Shown here in pieces: positions 30,291-40,518 of a DNA stretch of 64,000 nt. The notes beneath the pieces are model-generated. The model had not been told where the DNA came from. It saw nothing but the letters and a program-made list of their open reading frames with translations, and searched no databases. Every line of letters starts with the position of its first letter. Within the stretch, counting starts at the first letter, position 1. Source of the stretch: Sulfurimonas sp. endosymbiont of Alviniconcha boucheti. GTDB taxonomy: Bacteria; Campylobacterota; Campylobacteria; Campylobacterales; Sulfurimonadaceae. A program made the position numbers and the translations under genes. Location: positions 168,369 to 232,368 of the forward strand of contig JAICBP010000083.1 in NCBI GenBank assembly GCA_021766785.1. Reading direction: 5' to 3'.

Positions 30291-30535
30291 AACTTTTTAC
30301 ACTTCTTTTTTTTGCTGTAACATCTCTTGTTGCTGCTGTGGATATAAATAATGCGAGCAAATCAGAGCTCATGAACCTCAAAGGTATAGGTGCAAAAAAA
30401 GCAGATGCTATCATTATGTATCGTAAAGATCACTGTTTTAAAGATGCTCAAAGTTTGAAGGCTGTCAAGGGGATAGGTGTAAAAACTGTAGCAAAAAACA
30501 GAGATAAGATAAAGGTTGGTGCTTGTAGAAAATAG
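30287..30535 (+). CDS. ComEA-like helix-hairpin-helix protein with signal peptide
   Basis: The 82-aa protein starts with a Sec signal sequence (MKLFTLLFFAVTSLVAA, cut after about residue 17) and then carries two helix-hairpin-helix motifs (LMNLKGIGAKKADAI and LKAVKGIGVKTVAKN). This is the ComEA architecture, which binds incoming DNA in the periplasm during natural transformation. Its ATG overlaps the stop of the PglF-like gene by 4 bp, which is odd for a competence gene and suggests it sits at a locus boundary. Confidence 0.85.
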   Translation: MKLFTLLFFAVTSLVAAVDINNASKSELMNLKGIGAKKADAIIMYRKDHCFKDAQSLKAVKGIGVKTVAKNRDKIKVGACRK

Positions 30536-30677
30536 TATTTTACTATTTTAAGAGATTAGAGACTTTTTATCTGTAAAAGTTTATGTTATGTTACAATTTT
30601 TATAAATTTGAAGTTTTGTGGTGATGTTATAAAATTATTTGGGTATTTATAAGAAAAGTTAGTATAAACTACTTCTT

Positions 30678-31451
30678 ATGAATATAGAAAGTGTTGCAGC
30701 AAAGAAGAGGTTTGGACAGAACTTTCTAAAAGATCAATCAGTTTTAAGAAAAATTATCGAAGCGATGCCCAAGAATGAGAATAAACTTGTAGAGATTGGA
30801 CCTGGCTTAGGTGATTTAACTAAGTTTTTAGTTGATGTCAGAAGTGTAGAAGCTTTTGAGGTAGATACCGATTTGTGTAAACTGTTACAAAGTATATTTA
30901 AAGAAGAGATCGCTACCAAGCGACTCCATATAAATTGTGGGGATGTGTTACAAGCTTGGCAGAGTAGTTTAGTGGATGAACCGTACGATTTAGTGGCAAA
31001 TTTGCCCTATTATATCGCTACAAACATAATCCTAAAAGCACTCGCAGATCCAATGTGTAAAAATATATTAGTAATGGTTCAGTTAGAAGTAGCAGAGAAG
31101 TTTTGTGCATCTGCTGGTGAGAAAGTATTTGGAAGTTTGAGTATTATTGCTCAAACTATTGGAAAGGCAGAAATTGTCGTAAAAGTTCCACCAACTGCAT
31201 TTGAACCACAGCCAAAAGTTGATTCTGCTGTTTTTCTCATACAAAAAAATGCCGATAGACATGATAAAGAGTTTGAAGATATGCTTAGGGTTGCATTTAC
31301 ACAACCTAGAAAAACTCTTATGAAAAATCTCTCGCAGAAGTATGATAAATCCAGACTGATAGAAGTTTTTAATAAGCTCTCTTTATTACACACGATTCGC
31401 CCTCATCAAGTGAACACTCAGGACTATCACCAACTCTATAAAACAATATAA
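30678..31451 (+). CDS. rsmA: 16S rRNA dimethyladenosine transferase
   Basis: RsmA (KsgA) dimethylates two adjacent adenosines near the 3' end of 16S rRNA using SAM, a late 30S maturation step. The 257-aa protein shows KKRFGQNFLKD at the start, the SAM-binding VEIGPGLGDLTKFL, and the catalytic NLPYYIATNII. It is followed 12 bp later by the RNase J gene, an arrangement known from Helicobacter. Confidence 0.96.
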   Translation: MNIESVAAKKRFGQNFLKDQSVLRKIIEAMPKNENKLVEIGPGLGDLTKFLVDVRSVEAFEVDTDLCKLLQSIFKEEIATKRLHINCGDVLQAWQSSLVDEPYDLVANLPYYIATNIILKALADPMCKNILVMVQLEVAEKFCASAGEKVFGSLSIIAQTIGKAEIVVKVPPTAFEPQPKVDSAVFLIQKNADRHDKEFEDMLRVAFTQPRKTLMKNLSQKYDKSRLIEVFNKLSLLHTIRPHQVNTQDYHQLYKTI

Positions 31452-31463
31452 AAAGGAGTTTGG

Positions 31464-33398
31464 ATGGCAGAAGAAAATCAAGGGTCAGCACCAACACAGA
31501 CAGAATTAAAACCAGCAGGTAGAAACAACAAAAGAAACACTAACAACAAAAAGCCAAATACAAATGGCGATCAAAACAGACAAAATACAAATAAGCAAAA
31601 TAGTAATAACCGAAATAAAAATCGTAACAGTTATCGTAGACAGGTTGCTTCAACAGATGAGAATCTCAAAGCATTTGTGGTGAAGAATCAAGAAGCTCAT
31701 AAGCAACGTCTTAATCCTCACTTCAAACTTGATCTTGATTCAAAAGCGAAAGTACGTATTACACCACTTGGTGGACTTGGTGAGATCGGTGGAAATATTA
31801 CTGTCTTTGAGACGGAGAAGGAGGCAATTCTTGTTGATGTAGGGATGAGTTTTCCCGATGAAACTATGCATGGTGTAGATATTCTTATTCCTAACTTTTC
31901 TTATCTTAGAGAGATAAGGCACAAAATTGTTGCTGTTATTATTACACACGCCCACGAAGACCATATTGGTGCTATGCCTTATCTGTATAAAGAGATGCAG
32001 TTTCCTATCTATGGAACGCCACTTCCTCTTGCGATGATTGGAAACAAGTTTGATGAGCACCACCTAAAAGAGTGTAGAAAATACTTCAATCCTGTAGTAA
32101 AACGTGAAGTATATGAGATAGGAAATGACTTTAAAATTGAGTGGATGCATATGACTCACTCTATTATAGACTCTTCTTCTTTAGCTATTACAACTGATGC
32201 AGGTACTATTATTCATACAGGTGATTTTAAGATAGACTATACACCAGTTGATGGATATACTGCTGATCTTCATCGTTTAGCATACTACGGGGAAAAAGGT
32301 GTTTTATGTCTTCTCTCTGACTCAACAAATTCACATAATCCTAATCCGACGGGTTCTGAGCTTTCGGTAGCACCAGCACTAGATAGGATTTTCAGTAAAG
32401 CAGAAGGTCGTGTGCTTCTTTCTACCTTTAGTTCAAATATTCATCGTGTACAACAAGCTATAGCGTATGGTATTAAGTATGGTCGTAAGGTTTGTGTTAT
32501 AGGGCGTTCTATGGAGCGTAACATTGAACTCGCAATGCAGTATGATTATGTAAAATTTAACAAAAATATTTTTGTAGATGCAGATGAAGTTTCACGACTT
32601 AATGACAAGGAAGTACTTATTGTAACGACTGGTTCTCAAGGTGAGGCAAATTCAGCTCTTTTTAGAATGAGTATTGGTGAGCACAGACATGTTAAAATCA
32701 AACCAACTGATTTAATTGTACTCTCCTCTCGTGCTATTCCTGGAAATGAAGGCTCTATATCAGGTATGCTTAATCATCTTCAACGTGCTGGTGCAAAAGT
32801 AGAGATGAGTAAAGATATTCATGTTTCAGGTCATGCTTCTATTGAAGAACAAAAACTTATGTTACGCTTAGTTAATCCTAAGTTCTTCTTACCAGTACAT
32901 GGTGAGTATAATCATGTAATGAAGCATAGTGAAACAGGTATAATGTGTGGCGTTCCAGAGAGAAATATCTTATTGATGACTGATGGTGAACAGATAGAAG
33001 TTGCTCCAAAATATATGAGAAAAGTAAAAACTGTTAAGACTGGTAAAACATATATAGATAATCAGAATAATCACAGAATAGATGATGATATTATTCTAGA
33101 TCGCCAAAAACTAGCTTCTGATGGTGTAGTTATGCTTGTAGCTGAAGTGAGTGAGCAGAACTCAAAAATGCTTAGCAAACCTAAGGTAACTACATTTGGT
33201 ATTGTTCCAGATAAGCAAGATAAAGCATTTGCTAAAGAGATGGAAGCTGTTTTAGAAATCTATCTTACAAATATAAAAGCTGGTTTAATTGAAAACCCTC
33301 GTGCTCTAGAGAATGATGTGCGACAAGTTGTGCGTAAACATATCTTTAGAAAGATGAAAAAGTATCCACTTATCGTTCCAAATATCTTAGTTCACTAA
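31464..33398 (+). CDS. rnj: Ribonuclease J
   Basis: RNase J is the main mRNA-decay and rRNA-processing nuclease of Campylobacterota, with 5'-3' exo- and endonuclease activity. The 644-aa protein has a low-complexity Asn/Lys-rich N-terminal extension (about 1-65), as in Helicobacter pylori. The metallo-beta-lactamase core has HAHEDH at 162-167 and IHTGDFKID, followed by the beta-CASP part with LLSTFSSNIHR and the VSGHAS motif, and a C-terminal RNase J domain. An AAGGAG ribosome binding site precedes the ATG. Confidence 0.95.
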   Translation: MAEENQGSAPTQTELKPAGRNNKRNTNNKKPNTNGDQNRQNTNKQNSNNRNKNRNSYRRQVASTDENLKAFVVKNQEAHKQRLNPHFKLDLDSKAKVRITPLGGLGEIGGNITVFETEKEAILVDVGMSFPDETMHGVDILIPNFSYLREIRHKIVAVIITHAHEDHIGAMPYLYKEMQFPIYGTPLPLAMIGNKFDEHHLKECRKYFNPVVKREVYEIGNDFKIEWMHMTHSIIDSSSLAITTDAGTIIHTGDFKIDYTPVDGYTADLHRLAYYGEKGVLCLLSDSTNSHNPNPTGSELSVAPALDRIFSKAEGRVLLSTFSSNIHRVQQAIAYGIKYGRKVCVIGRSMERNIELAMQYDYVKFNKNIFVDADEVSRLNDKEVLIVTTGSQGEANSALFRMSIGEHRHVKIKPTDLIVLSSRAIPGNEGSISGMLNHLQRAGAKVEMSKDIHVSGHASIEEQKLMLRLVNPKFFLPVHGEYNHVMKHSETGIMCGVPERNILLMTDGEQIEVAPKYMRKVKTVKTGKTYIDNQNNHRIDDDIILDRQKLASDGVVMLVAEVSEQNSKMLSKPKVTTFGIVPDKQDKAFAKEMEAVLEIYLTNIKAGLIENPRALENDVRQVVRKHIFRKMKKYPLIVPNILVH

Positions 33399-33408
33399 GA
33401 TTTTTTTT

Positions 33409-33425
33409 GCACTCTTTAAGAGTGC
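33409..33425. terminator. Hairpin after rnj (possible terminator)
   Basis: GCACTCTT (33409-33416) and AAGAGTGC (33418-33425) form a perfect 8-bp stem with a one-base centre. It is preceded by T8 and followed only by TTATA, so it is not a textbook intrinsic terminator on the plus strand, but it separates rnj from the folE promoter. Confidence 0.55.
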
Positions 33426-33448
33426 TTATACCTCACTTACCTACTATA

Positions 33449-33457
33449 TGCTATAAT
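33449..33457 (+). promoter_or_regulatory. Extended -10 promoter for folE
   Basis: TGCTATAAT is a perfect extended -10 element, 26 bp before the folE start codon. No clear -35 is seen, as usual for sigma-70 promoters in Campylobacterota. Confidence 0.65.
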
Positions 33458-33483
33458 CATAAAAAATTTTATAGAGGCACATT

Positions 33484-34068
33484 TTGTCAGAGAAAAAAAT
33501 AGAAGAATTTGAAAATGCAGTAAAATCAATGATGCTCCATATTGGTGAAGATCCAAATCGGGAAGGTCTTCTTGAAACGCCAAAGAGGGTAAGAAAAGCT
33601 TATGAGTTTATATATAGTGGCTATAAAGAAGACCCTATAGAGATACTGAATAAAGCTCTTTTTACAAGCTCTAATGATGAGATGGTTCTTATAAAAGATA
33701 TAGAGTTCTATTCCACCTGTGAGCATCATCTTCTACCTATTATTGGGCAAGTACATGTGGCTTATATCCCTAATGGAAAAGTAGTAGGACTCTCTAAAAT
33801 CCCTCGTGTAGTTAATGTTTTTGCAAGGCGTATGCAGATTCAAGAACAACTTACAGAACAGATTGCAGATGCTATTATGGAGGCTATAGGACCTAAAGGC
33901 GTGGCTGTAGTTATTCAAGCAAGACATATGTGTATGGAGATGCGCGGTGTAGAGAAGATAAATTCTACGACTACCTCTTCAGCAATTCGTGGTCTATTTA
34001 AAAAAGATGAGAAAACACGAGCAGAGTTCTTTTCTCTTATAAATTCTCCTACAGGTATAAGATACTAG
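33484..34068 (+). CDS. folE: GTP cyclohydrolase I
   Basis: FolE converts GTP to dihydroneopterin triphosphate, the first step of folate (and possibly queuosine) synthesis. The 194-aa protein has the zinc-binding and active-site motifs [12 protein letters not shown] and [11 protein letters not shown], and [10 protein letters not shown]. The start is TTG at 33484 after an AGAGG ribosome binding site; no ATG lies near in frame. It probably shares transcription with fliI, 4 bp downstream. Confidence 0.95.
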   Translation: MSEKKIEEFENAVKSMMLHIGEDPNREGLLETPKRVRKAYEFIYSGYKEDPIEILNKALFTSSNDEMVLIKDIEFYSTCEHHLLPIIGQVHVAYIPNGKVVGLSKIPRVVNVFARRMQIQEQLTEQIADAIMEAIGPKGVAVVIQARHMCMEMRGVEKINSTTTSSAIRGLFKKDEKTRAEFFSLINSPTGIRY

Positions 34069-34072
34069 TCTA

Positions 34073-35380
34073 ATGCCATTTACCTCACTTAAAGAGAAAT
34101 TAGCCTCAAAGAACTACTCGGTAGCCTTTGGTGAGGTAGTAAAGATAAATGCGACGGTAATTACTGCTTGCGGATTGAATGTCAGTATTTCTGATATAGT
34201 CAGAATAGTTTCTAATGAAACAACACAAGAGACTGTAGGTATGGTTACAGAGATAGATGGCTCTACTTTTTATATCACCCCTTTTTCTTTTGTGGATGGT
34301 TTTCGTTCTGGTGATCGAGTTTTTATAGATTCAACAGGTATGAATATTCCTATAGGTGATGGACTTTTAGGTCGTGTTGTAAACCCATTTATGCATCCTA
34401 TAGACGATAAAGGGCATATCCCTAATTCAAAGCTTTTTCCTATCGTTAAGTCTCCTATCTCAGCTATGAAACGTGGTATGATTGATGAGGTTTTTAGTGT
34501 AGGTGTCAAAAGTATAGATGGATTACTTACATGTGGCAAGGGTCAAAAGCTTGGTATTTTTGCTGGTTCTGGTGTAGGAAAATCTACTCTTATGGGAATG
34601 ATAGTCCGTGGTGCAGAAGCACCCATTAAAGTAGTAGCCCTCATTGGTGAGCGTGGTCGTGAGATACCTGAGTTTATAGAGAAAAATCTTGGTGGTGATT
34701 TGACAAATACTGTTATTATCGTTGCAACGAGTGATGATAGTCCTCTTATGAGGAAATATGGGGCTTTTGCCGCTATGAGTGTAGCGGAATTTTTTAAGGA
34801 TAAAGGGCTTGATGTACTTTTTATTATGGATTCAGTGACACGTTTTGCTATGGCACAACGTGAAATTGGACTTGCTCTTGGTGAACCTCCCACCTCTAAG
34901 GGATATCCACCATCTTCACTTACTCTACTTCCTCAGCTTATGGAGCGTGCAGGAAAAGAGGATGGCAAAGGTAGTATTACCGCCTTTTTCACGGTATTGA
35001 TAGAGGGTGATGATATGAGTGATCCTATCGCCGATCAGTCGCGTTCTATTTTAGATGGACATATAGTACTATCTCGTGAGATGACAGACTTTGGTATTTA
35101 CCCTCCTATACACATTCTTAACTCTGTATCGCGAGTGATAAACGATATTATAACTCCTGAACATTTTAGGGCAGTATTGAAGTTTCGTAAACTCTATACA
35201 CTCCTCAAAGAGAATGAAACACTTATCCGAATAGGAGCTTACAATAAGGGAACCGATCCTGAACTTGATGAGGCGATAGATAAAAAAGAGGAGATGCAGA
35301 AGTTTATCTCTCAAGGGGCAATGTGTAGTGAAGCCTTTAGTAGTAGTACAGAGGCTCTTATAGAGATGATGCAAGCATAA
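34073..35380 (+). CDS. fliI: Flagellum-specific ATP synthase FliI
   Basis: FliI is the hexameric ATPase of the flagellar type III export apparatus. The 435-aa protein has Walker A AGSGVGKST (164-172), Walker B DVLFIMDSVTRFA, and the catalytic region VALIGERGREIPEF. It stands apart from other flagellar genes, downstream of folE; dispersal of flagellar genes is common in this phylum. It fits with the flagellin-glycosylation genes at the right end of the window, showing the organism is probably motile. Confidence 0.95.
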   Translation: MPFTSLKEKLASKNYSVAFGEVVKINATVITACGLNVSISDIVRIVSNETTQETVGMVTEIDGSTFYITPFSFVDGFRSGDRVFIDSTGMNIPIGDGLLGRVVNPFMHPIDDKGHIPNSKLFPIVKSPISAMKRGMIDEVFSVGVKSIDGLLTCGKGQKLGIFAGSGVGKSTLMGMIVRGAEAPIKVVALIGERGREIPEFIEKNLGGDLTNTVIIVATSDDSPLMRKYGAFAAMSVAEFFKDKGLDVLFIMDSVTRFAMAQREIGLALGEPPTSKGYPPSSLTLLPQLMERAGKEDGKGSITAFFTVLIEGDDMSDPIADQSRSILDGHIVLSREMTDFGIYPPIHILNSVSRVINDIITPEHFRAVLKFRKLYTLLKENETLIRIGAYNKGTDPELDEAIDKKEEMQKFISQGAMCSEAFSSSTEALIEMMQA

Positions 35381-35415
35381 TTTTGGTAGTTTTTAGTTAA
35401 GAGGATTTATAGATA

Positions 35416-37002
35416 TTAGTAATAAATTTTGTTACAGAGAAGTTGTGCACGAACTTTTCCATTAAACTCATTTTTTGTTACTGTATAAGAGCAGGTAATT
35501 TTTCTCTCCTCTGGCATTTCAAAAATTGTTCGGAACGCTATAATCTCTAAAGTTTTTTTCTGATGAGGGTATTGACGTACCTCTATTAGAGAGTGGGATT
35601 TGTCTGCACCTATAAGTTTTATACCTACTACCTCTGCATTTTTAAGAAGAAAAGATGGTCTGGCGTTTGCTTCTCCATATGGTTCAAAACTTTCAAGAAG
35701 AGAGAGTAAATCATGGTCAATATCATCCATATCAAGTATTCCACAGATAGAATCTTTAGCGATAAAATCTTTAGGGTCTATAGCATTTGCAGTCTCATTG
35801 ATTGCTTTGGTAAATGCAACGATATTTTCTGCCTTTAGCTCAAGTCCAGCGGCCATCTTATGCCCACCAAATTTATTAAGATAGGATTTATTTGCTTTTA
35901 TAAGTTCATAAATATTTACATTGCCTATACTGCGAGCACTTCCTTTAGCGATGCCATCTTTTTCACTCAGTACTATAGCGGGTTTACCAAATGCATCTAC
36001 AAGCCGAGAAGCAACAATACCTGCAACTCCCTCATGCCATCCTTCACTGCTCACAACAGTGATAAGATCCTTTTCATTGACAGAGTCCATAGCAGATTTC
36101 GTAATTTTGGATTCTGTCTCTTTACGAAGGTCATTGAGTTGTGTAAGGAGTTCATACTGTTTGTTTGCAGTATAATTATCTTTAGCAGTAAAAAACTCTA
36201 ATGCGATATTTGCATCCTCTAAACGCCCAGCAGAGTTGATCCTTGGAGCTATTTGAAATGCTATGTCTTCACTTGTTATTACAGATTTACCTAGTCTATC
36301 TCGTATAATGACAGAAGAGGGTCTATTTGTTGTACTTATGAGTTTTAATCCCTCTTTTACAAGAGTACGGTTAATATCTATGAGTGGCATAATATCAGCG
36401 ATGATAGCAATAGCTAAGATATCTAAAAATTGTTTCATATCAATATTAAGCGCTAACTCTTTTTTTACAAGCCCGAGGAGTAACCAAGCGACTTGTGCTC
36501 CACATATCTCACTAAAAGGGTAGGAGCACTCTTTGAGCTTTGGATCTACTATGCAAGTCGCATCAGGCAAGATGTCTCCTGGAGTATGGTGATCCGTGAT
36601 AATAAGTTCTATACCTCTCTCTTTGCAAATATCAGCTGCTACAAGAGCGGAGATACCGTTATCCACAGTGATAAGTAAGTCTGCATCAATTCGTTCTAAG
36701 ACTGTAGGACTTACTCCATAACCATCTCTAAAACGGTTAGGAATGATAGTTTTAAGAGGGTAGGGAATAGATCCAAAAAAGTCCACCATTATGGCAGTAG
36801 AACTCACTCCATCAACATCATAATCACCTACAAGTGTTATTTTTTTATTGGTACGGATAGCATCTGCTATCTTCTTTGCTGCATCACTGGCGTTTAGAAG
36901 GAGGGCAGGGTTAGGAATATCTGCAAGTCGTTTCTCTTGTGTATCAAACCGTTGAGAGAGAAGAGTGTAAAGCTCTTGTTTGGTAAGGTTTGGTATATTC
37001 AC
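35416..37002 (-). CDS. recJ: Single-stranded-DNA exonuclease RecJ
   Basis: RecJ degrades single-stranded DNA 5'-3' in recombination and mismatch repair. The 528-aa protein has the DHH phosphoesterase motifs LVGDYDVDGVSS (D60, D62, D64), VDNG near 114, and TDHHTPG (D137-H138-H139), then the DHHA1 domain with GGHKMAAGLEL. It is slightly shorter than the Escherichia coli enzyme (577 aa). It lies 2 bp downstream of pyrG on the same strand. Confidence 0.95.
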   Translation of the reverse strand: MNIPNLTKQELYTLLSQRFDTQEKRLADIPNPALLLNASDAAKKIADAIRTNKKITLVGDYDVDGVSSTAIMVDFFGSIPYPLKTIIPNRFRDGYGVSPTVLERIDADLLITVDNGISALVAADICKERGIELIITDHHTPGDILPDATCIVDPKLKECSYPFSEICGAQVAWLLLGLVKKELALNIDMKQFLDILAIAIIADIMPLIDINRTLVKEGLKLISTTNRPSSVIIRDRLGKSVITSEDIAFQIAPRINSAGRLEDANIALEFFTAKDNYTANKQYELLTQLNDLRKETESKITKSAMDSVNEKDLITVVSSEGWHEGVAGIVASRLVDAFGKPAIVLSEKDGIAKGSARSIGNVNIYELIKANKSYLNKFGGHKMAAGLELKAENIVAFTKAINETANAIDPKDFIAKDSICGILDMDDIDHDLLSLLESFEPYGEANARPSFLLKNAEVVGIKLIGADKSHSLIEVRQYPHQKKTLEIIAFRTIFEMPEERKITCSYTVTKNEFNGKVRAQLLCNKIYY

Positions 37003-37004
37003 TA

Positions 37005-38624
37005 TTACTCTACATTTAAAGAAGCTTCAACAAATGCAAGTATAGAAGCATTTGGCGTTTGTAAGCGAGAGGTAAATTCTGGGTGAAATTGTACACCCAA
37101 GAACCAAGGATGCCCCTCTATTTCTACAGTCTCTATAAGACCATTGGATTCACCTGTTACTATCATACCAGCCTTTTCAAGTTGCTCACGATAAGCAGGG
37201 TTTGCTTCGTAACGATGGCGGTGGCGTTCATAAATTGTTTTTGCACCATTGTAAGCTTTTTGAATGAGAGAGTTATCTTTTGTATTGCATGGGTACTCTC
37301 CTAAGCGAAGAGTTCCTCCCATTGGGGATTCATGAGTTCTTAGTTGTGCACCACCATTTTGATCTAAGAAGTTGTCTATTAGATAGATTATTGGGTGTGG
37401 TGTGTTTTCATCAAACTCTACAGAGTTTGCACCCTCAAGTCCAAGAACATTTCTAGCATACTCTACAAGTGTGAGTTGCATTCCGAGGCAGATACCGAGA
37501 TATGGTACTCTGTTTACACGGGCATACTCTATAGCTTGGATCTTTCCCTCAACACCACGAGAACCAAAACCACCAGCAACTAAAACAGAGTCACAGTCTG
37601 CTAAAAGTGCTTCAGCACTTTTCTCCTCTATCTCTTCACTATCAACCCACTCTATTTCAACACGAGTATCGAGGTGTGCACCGCAGTGAATGAGTGATTC
37701 TGTAAGAGACTTATATGCTTCTTTAAGTTCAAGATACTTTCCTACAAATCCAATTACAGTTTTGTTTTTTGGCTGGACAATGCGTTTAACAAGTGTGTCC
37801 CATTTTTCCATATCTGGATTTAAGTGACCAAGTTCAAGCTCTTTTGCTATAGGTTTGAGAATATTTTGGCGAAGAAATGTTACTGGAATATCATAGATAG
37901 TAGCTGCATCAAGTGCCTCTATAACACTATCAGTAGGGACATCACAACTCATCGCTAGTTTCTTTTTAAAAGTTTTTGGAAGAGGATTTTCACTTCTAGC
38001 GATAAGCATCTGTGGTGTTATACCGATACGGCGAAGCTCTTGGACGGAGTGTTGGGTAGGCTTTGATTTCATCTCTCCTGCTGCTTTGATGTAAGGGATC
38101 AATGTCACATGGATAAAAAAAGTTCCAGTAACTTCTTCATCATGTTTCATCTGACGGATGGCCTCCATAAATGGAAGTCCTTCTATATCTCCAACTGTTC
38201 CACCAAGCTCAACAACCAATATATCATGCCCTTTACCTGCAAGCTTGATACGGTTTACAATCTCCCCTACAATATGCGGGATAACTTGAATAGTCTGCCC
38301 TAAGTACCCACCAGCACGCTCTTTTTCGATTACTGAAGAATATACTTGTCCTGTTGTGAAGTTTGCTGATTTAAGAAATGAAGCATCAAGGAAACGCTCA
38401 TAGTTACCGATGTCAAGATCTGTCTCTGCACCATCTTTAGTAACAAAAACTTCTCCATGTTCGAGTGGAGACATTGTTCCTGGATCAACATTAATATATG
38501 GATCGATCTTAAGCATACCTACATCAAAACCAGAGTGTTTTAGAAGTGTACCAACACTTGCTGCTGTGATTCCCTTACCAAGAGAAGACAAAACGCCACC
38601 AGTTACGAAAATATACTTAGTCAT
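37005..38624 (-). CDS. pyrG: CTP synthase
   Basis: PyrG aminates UTP to CTP with glutamine. The 539-aa protein has the N-terminal synthase domain ([31 protein letters not shown]) and a C-terminal class I glutamine amidotransferase domain with the nucleophile Cys in LGICLGMQL and the HPEFTSR histidine-glutamate pair. CTP also feeds CMP-legionaminate synthesis further along the window, a metabolic link only. Confidence 0.97.
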   Translation of the reverse strand: MTKYIFVTGGVLSSLGKGITAASVGTLLKHSGFDVGMLKIDPYINVDPGTMSPLEHGEVFVTKDGAETDLDIGNYERFLDASFLKSANFTTGQVYSSVIEKERAGGYLGQTIQVIPHIVGEIVNRIKLAGKGHDILVVELGGTVGDIEGLPFMEAIRQMKHDEEVTGTFFIHVTLIPYIKAAGEMKSKPTQHSVQELRRIGITPQMLIARSENPLPKTFKKKLAMSCDVPTDSVIEALDAATIYDIPVTFLRQNILKPIAKELELGHLNPDMEKWDTLVKRIVQPKNKTVIGFVGKYLELKEAYKSLTESLIHCGAHLDTRVEIEWVDSEEIEEKSAEALLADCDSVLVAGGFGSRGVEGKIQAIEYARVNRVPYLGICLGMQLTLVEYARNVLGLEGANSVEFDENTPHPIIYLIDNFLDQNGGAQLRTHESPMGGTLRLGEYPCNTKDNSLIQKAYNGAKTIYERHRHRYEANPAYREQLEKAGMIVTGESNGLIETVEIEGHPWFLGVQFHPEFTSRLQTPNASILAFVEASLNVE

Positions 38625-38722
38625 ACATGATCTCCAAAAATATGTAAATTATTAAGATGATTATATACTAAAAGAGTTTAATCTTCTATGACATAAGGAA
38701 AGTTTCGCTATCATAATAAAAA

Positions 38723-38728
38723 TATAAT
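38723..38728 (+). promoter_or_regulatory. Probable -10 element for the M6 protease gene
   Basis: A perfect TATAAT hexamer lies 18 bp before the ATG at 38747, in the intergenic region between divergent pyrG and the M6 protease. No -35 box is evident. Confidence 0.5.
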
Positions 38729-38746
38729 TTGTAAAAGAAAGTGATA

Positions 38747-40123
38747 ATGAAAAAAGTTTTGTATAGTTTTGTATTAAGTAGTGTTTTTCTGATTATGATA
38801 GGTTGTGACTCAAAGTATCATAATGGTTCAGATGATGAAGATCCAAAACGAGCAAATATAGTATCTAAATTAATAAAAGCTAAGATACCAACTCTAGTAG
38901 TTCTGATGAACTGGAATGATTATAGTGAAACTGATCCTCAAATTTGGTATAATAAAATATTTAATTTTGAAGAAAACTCTGTTAATAGATGGTATAAAGA
39001 TAGCACAAATGGAAATGTAGAATTTGTACCTATTCGTGAAAACTCTGGTACTCCTAATGATGGTGTAATTATTGTTAATATGGGAAAGAAGAATCCAGGA
39101 AGTGATTCAAGTGCTGATTTCACAAAGGAGGCACAATGGAGAGATACTTATATACGTAGAGCAATTTATAACTCTGAAGTTGTAAATAATGTGAATTTTG
39201 CTTCACTAGATCTTGATCACAATGGAAATATAAGTCGAAGAGAGTTGCAAATTATATTTATAGTTGCAGGTGGAGAAGAAGCATATGGAGATGCTCCAGA
39301 TAAGTCAATATGGGCACATTCCTGGTCCTTTAATAGAGATGCTCCACATATAGATGGCGTAGATTTGATGAAAGATACGGGAAATAGTGTAACATCTGGA
39401 AGCTATAGCAGATTTGGTGCAATACATGCCATTGATATGGAGTATCACCATAAAGCAACAATTGGAATAATAGTTCATGAATTAGGGCACTCTTTGCTTG
39501 ACTTAGAAGATTACTATTCTCTTTCAAATACAAATGGGTCTGGCTTAGGGTATTATGATGTTATGAGTTCAGGTGAATGGGCTAGAAAAGATAGTGATAT
39601 ATTTGATGGAGAAACGCCAGTACAGTTTAGTGCTTACAATAAAATTGATGCTGCAATAAATACCAATATTGCTCTTGTTAATTCACCACAAATAGTAACT
39701 ATAAAGTGTAGCTCAAATGAATTTATAAAACTTCCTACTAAGAGTGAACACGAGTACTTTTTGCTAGAGTGTCGCGATACTACTAGAGAAGATTCAGATA
39801 GAGCATTTAATCATCTTGACCATACATTTACAGACAATATGTTGTTCGCATTAGTCTATCAAGTAGATACAAATAAACCAAACAATTATGAGGGTGGACC
39901 TCAAACATCAAGTCATCATTATAAGGTTAGAATAATAGAGAATGATGAGAGTTACTCTCTTGCTAATTATAAGGTGACAGTTGATTTTGGTGATGCTTAT
40001 ACAGTAGGCAATAAAATTGGTAAGAATAAACTTATCTCATATACTAAGGATATAGGCTACAATGTAGAAGTGCTAAGTGCAGACTACTCACAAAGAACAA
40101 TGAGTTTTAAAATTTCACAATAG
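38747..40123 (+). CDS. M6-type metalloprotease lipoprotein with EF-hand
   Basis: The 458-aa protein starts with a lipoprotein signal (LSSVFLIMIGC, Cys about residue 20), so it is exported and lipid anchored. It has a perfect EF-hand loop at 155-166 (DLDHNGNISRRE) and the zinc-binding HELGH at 244-248, followed by SLLDLEDYYS with the third-ligand acidic residue and GYYDVMSSGEW, a met-turn-like segment. These features fit the immune inhibitor A-like M6 protease family. The N-terminal FTFxQPDG-type domain of that family is absent here but is encoded by the next gene. ATG 38747 is preferred to the in-frame GTG at 38741. Confidence 0.85.
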   Translation: MKKVLYSFVLSSVFLIMIGCDSKYHNGSDDEDPKRANIVSKLIKAKIPTLVVLMNWNDYSETDPQIWYNKIFNFEENSVNRWYKDSTNGNVEFVPIRENSGTPNDGVIIVNMGKKNPGSDSSADFTKEAQWRDTYIRRAIYNSEVVNNVNFASLDLDHNGNISRRELQIIFIVAGGEEAYGDAPDKSIWAHSWSFNRDAPHIDGVDLMKDTGNSVTSGSYSRFGAIHAIDMEYHHKATIGIIVHELGHSLLDLEDYYSLSNTNGSGLGYYDVMSSGEWARKDSDIFDGETPVQFSAYNKIDAAINTNIALVNSPQIVTIKCSSNEFIKLPTKSEHEYFLLECRDTTREDSDRAFNHLDHTFTDNMLFALVYQVDTNKPNNYEGGPQTSSHHYKVRIIENDESYSLANYKVTVDFGDAYTVGNKIGKNKLISYTKDIGYNVEVLSADYSQRTMSFKISQ

Positions 40124-40131
40124 GAAAAATA

Positions 40132-40518
40132 ATGAAAAGAGTCATACAATTTTTTATACTTATGATATTAGCTACTCCAACTGTATATGCATCTTATGCA
40201 AGAGGTGGAGTACATACATATAGACAAGCAGATGGATCAACATTTCAAGCGACACTTCATGGTGATAGTACATTTCACTGGATGGAGAGTAATGGTAAAG
40301 TGATACTCTACAATTCACAAGATAAAAACTACTATAATGCAGAAGTTACTTCCGATGGAAAGTTTGTTATGGGCAAACAAAAAGTGGGGACACGGGCAAG
40401 AAGAACAAGAGCCCTTCATGTAAATAAAAATGTTGCTACACAAACACAAGAGAGTAAACAAAGGGAAGCATTAAGAAATCTTCAAAGAGAAGCAAGAAAA
40501 GGAAGCCATCCTCTATAA
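40132..40518 (+). CDS. Secreted stand-alone N-terminal domain of M6 metalloproteases
   Basis: The 128-aa protein has a signal peptide (MKRVIQFFILMILATPTVYA, cut after about residue 20). Residues about 26-80 (YRQADGSTFQATLHGD, FHWMESNGKVILYN, YYNAEVTSDGKFVMG) resemble the QPDG/LHGDE.FHWYE domain that normally precedes the catalytic domain within M6 proteases. The rest is basic and Gln/Arg-rich. It starts 8 bp after the protease gene, so the two halves are probably made and exported together. Function as a propeptide-like chaperone or inhibitor is inferred. Confidence 0.72.
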   Translation: MKRVIQFFILMILATPTVYASYARGGVHTYRQADGSTFQATLHGDSTFHWMESNGKVILYNSQDKNYYNAEVTSDGKFVMGKQKVGTRARRTRALHVNKNVATQTQESKQREALRNLQREARKGSHPL

